The notes below the pieces were generated by a model. It did no database searches. It was given only the letters and a program-made list of their open reading frames with translations, and was not told where the DNA came from. From Candidatus Nanopelagicales bacterium (lineage in GTDB: Bacteria > Actinomycetota > Actinomycetes > S36-B12 > UBA5976): a DNA stretch of 43,582 nt. Each line of letters opens with the position of its first letter. Position 1 is the first letter of the stretch. This document shows positions 42,341-43,582 of this stretch, in pieces. The position numbers and the translations under genes were made by a program. The DNA is taken from NCBI GenBank assembly GCA_030157865.1, contig JAOATY010000025.1:1-43582 (forward strand). The letters run 5' to 3'.

Positions 42341-43530
42341 TTCGATTCACCTGCCCCTGTAGTTAGCCCTAATTCCAAAGCCAACAAATCTTGGTAGGCG
42401 GTGTAGCTGGCTATTGCTTGGATTGGGGCTTCGATGAACGCAGCTACAGCCTCTTGAAAGCTACCAGCTACTTCAGTGTCGATACCTTGAACACTCAGTC
42501 GATAGGCCACATCTAGTCTGCGCTCCCCGGTGCAGATCACTTTCTTGCCAAGTAGTGCAGAGTAATCAATATCCCAAAGCCATGAAGTATCTCGACCATC
42601 AATTCCACGCGCATTAACCGATAGGACCACCTGGTCTGCTTTCACGTCACTGAGGGCTTGGCGCCAACTCTCTGGATTCTTTGCCAGATGTGTGGGAACT
42701 TTTTTGCCAGAAATCACGAATTCATGAATTCGATCCGGTGACTCATCTATCAACTTTGTCGCTTCATTTGCAAGAATCTCAGCGCCCATTAGTCGGGCTG
42801 CTTCAATCACTAAGGCAGCATTACGTTGCGGTCCAGATAACCTTCGGTCTGCTCTGATGTCTGGGAGCTTAGATCCAAGCCCACACTTGCAGAGATAATC
42901 CCCTGTTGACCAATCCAAGATTGCCGCGCAGCTTGGGCAAGTAGCGGCATCAGGATGACGTCGGCCGTTAAAGGAAACGCGAATTACATGGCCAGCGTTT
43001 GCAACGGCGAACTCCAAGAATGGATCGTCTCGATCAATTACAAAAGTGACATCATCCTTTGTGAAAGCTTGGTTCCAAAGATTGGAAACTTTTCTAACTT
43101 CGCCCGTTCGATGCAATTGATCACGAGAAAGATTCAGTAGCACAATCACTTTTGGCGATAACTTCTGATACATGTCGGGCAGATACATTTCGTCGCATTC
43201 AATTACCGCGAAACGATTTCTAGGTTTTTGAGCCAACAGGGACGCAATACCAGCCGGCATGTTGGCGCCAGATTGGCTGGTACTTACGCCCTCACCAGCA
43301 AAGTTGCGAAGAATCTCAGCAAGGTTCTTAGTTGATGTGGTCTTGCCATTGGTGCCGGACACAATAACAATGTCGCGATTTTCTGAAAGCTTTGCGATTG
43401 CATTTGGGTCAATCGCAAGAATTACTCGACCACTTAAGGTTTCACCTCGGCCGCGACCGAGCTTTACGGATAGTCGACCAGCAATCTCACCAGCTTTACA
43501 AGCTGCTGAAAGCCTAAGTGAGCGAGTCAC
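42337..43530 (-). CDS. murT: Lipid II isoglutaminyl synthase, Mur ligase-like subunit MurT
   Basis: ATP-dependent Mur ligase-like partner of GatD, amidating the alpha-carboxyl of D-Glu in peptidoglycan precursor. 397 residues: P-loop VIVSGTNGKTTSTKNLAEIL near residues 56-75, VIECDEMYLPDMYQKL, LLNLSRDQLHRTGEV, a Cys4 zinc ribbon (TCPSCAAILDW...YLCKCGLGSKLP) and the C-terminal DUF1727 domain. GTG start at 43530 has no strong ribosome site and lies 18 bases after a stop codon of another frame. Presence implies amidated peptidoglycan and a normal wall. Confidence 0.94.
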   Translation of the reverse strand: MTRSLRLSAACKAGEIAGRLSVKLGRGRGETLSGRVILAIDPNAIAKLSENRDIVIVSGTNGKTTSTKNLAEILRNFAGEGVSTSQSGANMPAGIASLLAQKPRNRFAVIECDEMYLPDMYQKLSPKVIVLLNLSRDQLHRTGEVRKVSNLWNQAFTKDDVTFVIDRDDPFLEFAVANAGHVIRVSFNGRRHPDAATCPSCAAILDWSTGDYLCKCGLGSKLPDIRADRRLSGPQRNAALVIEAARLMGAEILANEATKLIDESPDRIHEFVISGKKVPTHLAKNPESWRQALSDVKADQVVLSVNARGIDGRDTSWLWDIDYSALLGKKVICTGERRLDVAYRLSVQGIDTEVAGSFQEAVAAFIEAPIQAIASYTAYQDLLALELGLTTGAGESK

Positions 43531-43548
43531 AGGATTCGTAGGTTTGAT

Positions 43549-43582
43549 TTACTTTGCGAATTCGCCGCGGTAGTACTCGAAC
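43549..43582 (-). CDS. Possible 3' end of an upstream gene (cut by window edge)
   Basis: On the reverse strand one frame reads FEYYRGEFAK then stop (43549-43551), 18 bases before murT. Ten residues are too few to identify. The spacing would suit an operon partner of murT; it could also be chance. Confidence 0.3.
   Translation of the reverse strand, partial: FEYYRGEFAK

Noticed and set aside
1-43582. tRNA, rRNA, CRISPR array, insertion sequence, phage or defence island
   Set aside because: Gaps between genes are short and hold no cloverleaf, spaced repeats, transposase or integrase; all genes look native and housekeeping or envelope-related.

Overview
This window is a compact stretch of an actinobacterial chromosome with moderate-to-low GC by eye. 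Genes abut or overlap, no gap longer than about 300 bases lacks a gene, and I see no tRNA, rRNA, insertion sequence, phage gene or CRISPR array. The actinobacterial assignment rests on gene content and order: PimB', MptA-type and GT87 mannosyltransferases, class II DAHP synthase, a PASTA Ser/Thr kinase, FadD15-type ligase, the ctaE-qcrCAB operon with diheme QcrC, MurT/GatD, and Rip1. From memory, order and orientation match two blocks of Mycobacterium tuberculosis (Rv2842c-Rv2845c with Rv2867c-Rv2870c, and Rv2173-Rv2196). Small genes, low GC and a carotenoid cluster suggest a streamlined freshwater lineage such as Nanopelagicales (acI). That last step is inference.

Layout. 1-506: 3' part of rimP (-). 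620-1521: a lipoprotein and a DUF4439 ferritin-like protein (+). 1527-4794: proS-HAD phosphatase-TauE permease (-). 4889-9479: dxr-rip1-ispG-GNAT (-), supplying MEP-pathway isoprenoid precursors. 9517-10959: aldehyde dehydrogenase (-), divergent from gabT (+). gabT heads a tightly packed run gabT-ybaK-crtA-cruF-cruG-crtD (11071-17015). A CDP-alcohol phosphotransferase (-) separates this from crtE-crtI-mptA (17718-21874). Then come a hypothetical (-), crtB (+), the two-gene lycopene cyclase crtYe/crtYf (-), a PASTA kinase (+), aroG (-), a PPi-type phosphofructokinase (+), plsC (-), fadD15 and a GT87 mannosyltransferase (+), a small Cys4 protein with pimB' (-), an exonuclease-UvrC hybrid (+), a receiver-like gene with trpD (-), ctaE-qcrCAB (+), a strong terminator, and murT-gatD (-).

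How it fits together. IspG and Dxr feed C5 units to CrtE (C20), CrtB (phytoene) and CrtI (lycopene). CrtYe/f probably cyclises one or both ends. CruF, CrtD, CruG and a CrtA-like oxygenase predict a hydroxylated, desaturated, keto- and glycosyl-modified monocyclic carotenoid. No CrtEb-type C50 elongase is present. PimB', MptA, GT87 and PlsC point to phosphatidylinositol-mannoside or lipoglycan synthesis. CtaE plus QcrCAB is the bc1-aa3 branch of respiration.

The most striking non-coding signal is a recurrent leaderless promoter: a TAnnnT-like -10 placed 6-7 bases before an ATG/GTG, seen at eleven genes on both strands. It fixes several start codons. The best leads are the composite CrtA/CruF/CruG/CrtD module, the palindrome-rich divergent region before ctaE, and the small Cys4 protein before pimB'.
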